Positions 44,051 to 44,442 of a stretch of 44,442 nucleotides of DNA are shown in pieces. The stretch's first letter is position 1. Every line of letters starts with the position of its first letter. The notes below the pieces were generated by a model. The model saw only the letters and a program-made list of their open reading frames with translations. It ran no database searches and was not told where the DNA came from. Source of the DNA: Streptomyces sp. NRRL F-4489 (GTDB lineage: Bacteria > Actinomycetota > Actinomycetes > Streptomycetales > Streptomycetaceae); NCBI RefSeq assembly GCF_001509485.1, contig NZ_LLZI01000246.1, forward strand, positions 1 through 44,442, in the 5' to 3' direction. A program made the translations under genes and the position numbers.

Positions 44051-44442
44051 GTACTGCGGACATAGCCGCCGCGCCAGAGGAACCGCAGCATCGCCGTACC
44101 GCCGGGACCGGCCTCTCTGCATCGACGGGCGAGCCGGACCGGCGCCGGGCCGGACCACGAGCCCTGTCAGGGGCCGCGCGGTGCTGGGGCGCCTTCCCGT
44201 GCCGGAGCGTGCCGCGACGGCCCTCCTGGAATTGGTCGTGGCGACTGCGCGCGGATGACTACGTAACGTGCTGGAGGCGGGGGTGGGGCGGGGGAGGGGG
44301 CAGGGGAGCGGGATGGGGGGGGAGGGCAGCGGGGCCTGGGGGACCTGGGGCTATCGCGCCGCGTGAAGGTTTGGGCCGGGGTTGTGTGAGGCCACAGTGA
44401 GTTGTCAGGCTGTTGCGGACTGTGAAGCTGTTGGGAGGGCAC
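44051..44442. other. no gene supported
   Basis: After yoeB the window ends in GC- and G-rich sequence (a run of G-rich repeats at about 44275-44345). Open frames on both strands are low-complexity Pro/Arg/Gly products without ribosome sites. I see no terminator or RNA gene. Confidence 0.5.

Noticed and set aside
44167..44442. A 91-codon minus-strand frame running off the window end
   Set aside because: Pro/Ser/Arg low complexity over a G-rich repeat tract, no ribosome site.

Overview
The window is high-GC actinobacterial DNA, almost certainly a Streptomyces chromosome. It has a strong G/C third-codon bias, many GTG starts, a WhiB-family gene, a WhiJ/DUF397/HATPase regulatory cassette, and a run of core genes (class I fumarase, wblI-like, glpX, xseA/xseB, ispH, polyphosphate glucokinase, ychF) whose order I recall from the Streptomyces coelicolor core chromosome.

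Left part (1-17784) is ordinary chromosome. A five-gene minus-strand operon (3824 down to 422) encodes two WXG100-type proteins and three small, partly membrane, proteins of a type VII secretion substrate cluster. Then come fumarase, a DUF1707/LiaF-like membrane-stress protein, a WhiB-like protein, class II fructose-1,6-bisphosphatase, a DUF4245 lipoprotein-like protein, a nitroreductase, exonuclease VII, an APC permease, IspH, PpgK, a DUF6542 membrane protein and the GTPase YchF.

Middle part (about 17761-43328) is an integrated genomic island. The last 24 bases of ychF, including the stop codon, are repeated once (one mismatch) at 43305-43328, 25.5 kb downstream. A second pair of direct repeats (23 bases, at 17872 and 43251) lies just inside the ends. 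I recognise no integrase or transposase inside. The cargo looks like one large phage-defence locus: a Ser/Thr kinase, an SNF2-type helicase (DISARM DrmD-like), a 1847-aa adenine methyltransferase (DrmMI-like) with a visibly foreign, lower-GC target-recognition segment, a WhiJ-type regulator cassette, a DUF262 protein, a DUF3696-type AAA ATPase, an unrecognised 314-aa protein, a 2280-aa DEAD/DEAH helicase with a DUF1998 region, zinc clusters and a C-terminal Vsr/DUF559-like nuclease domain (Druantia DruE-like, or a DrmA-DrmB-nuclease fusion), and a RelE-like/UvrD helicase fusion. I infer that this is a DISARM/Druantia-type hybrid; I cannot tell without searches whether the exact combination has been described.

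Right part (43329-44442) returns to flanking sequence: a strong terminator that probably originally belonged to ychF, then a yefM-yoeB toxin-antitoxin pair whose toxin carries Arg in place of the catalytic His83, then about 390 bases with no gene I can support.
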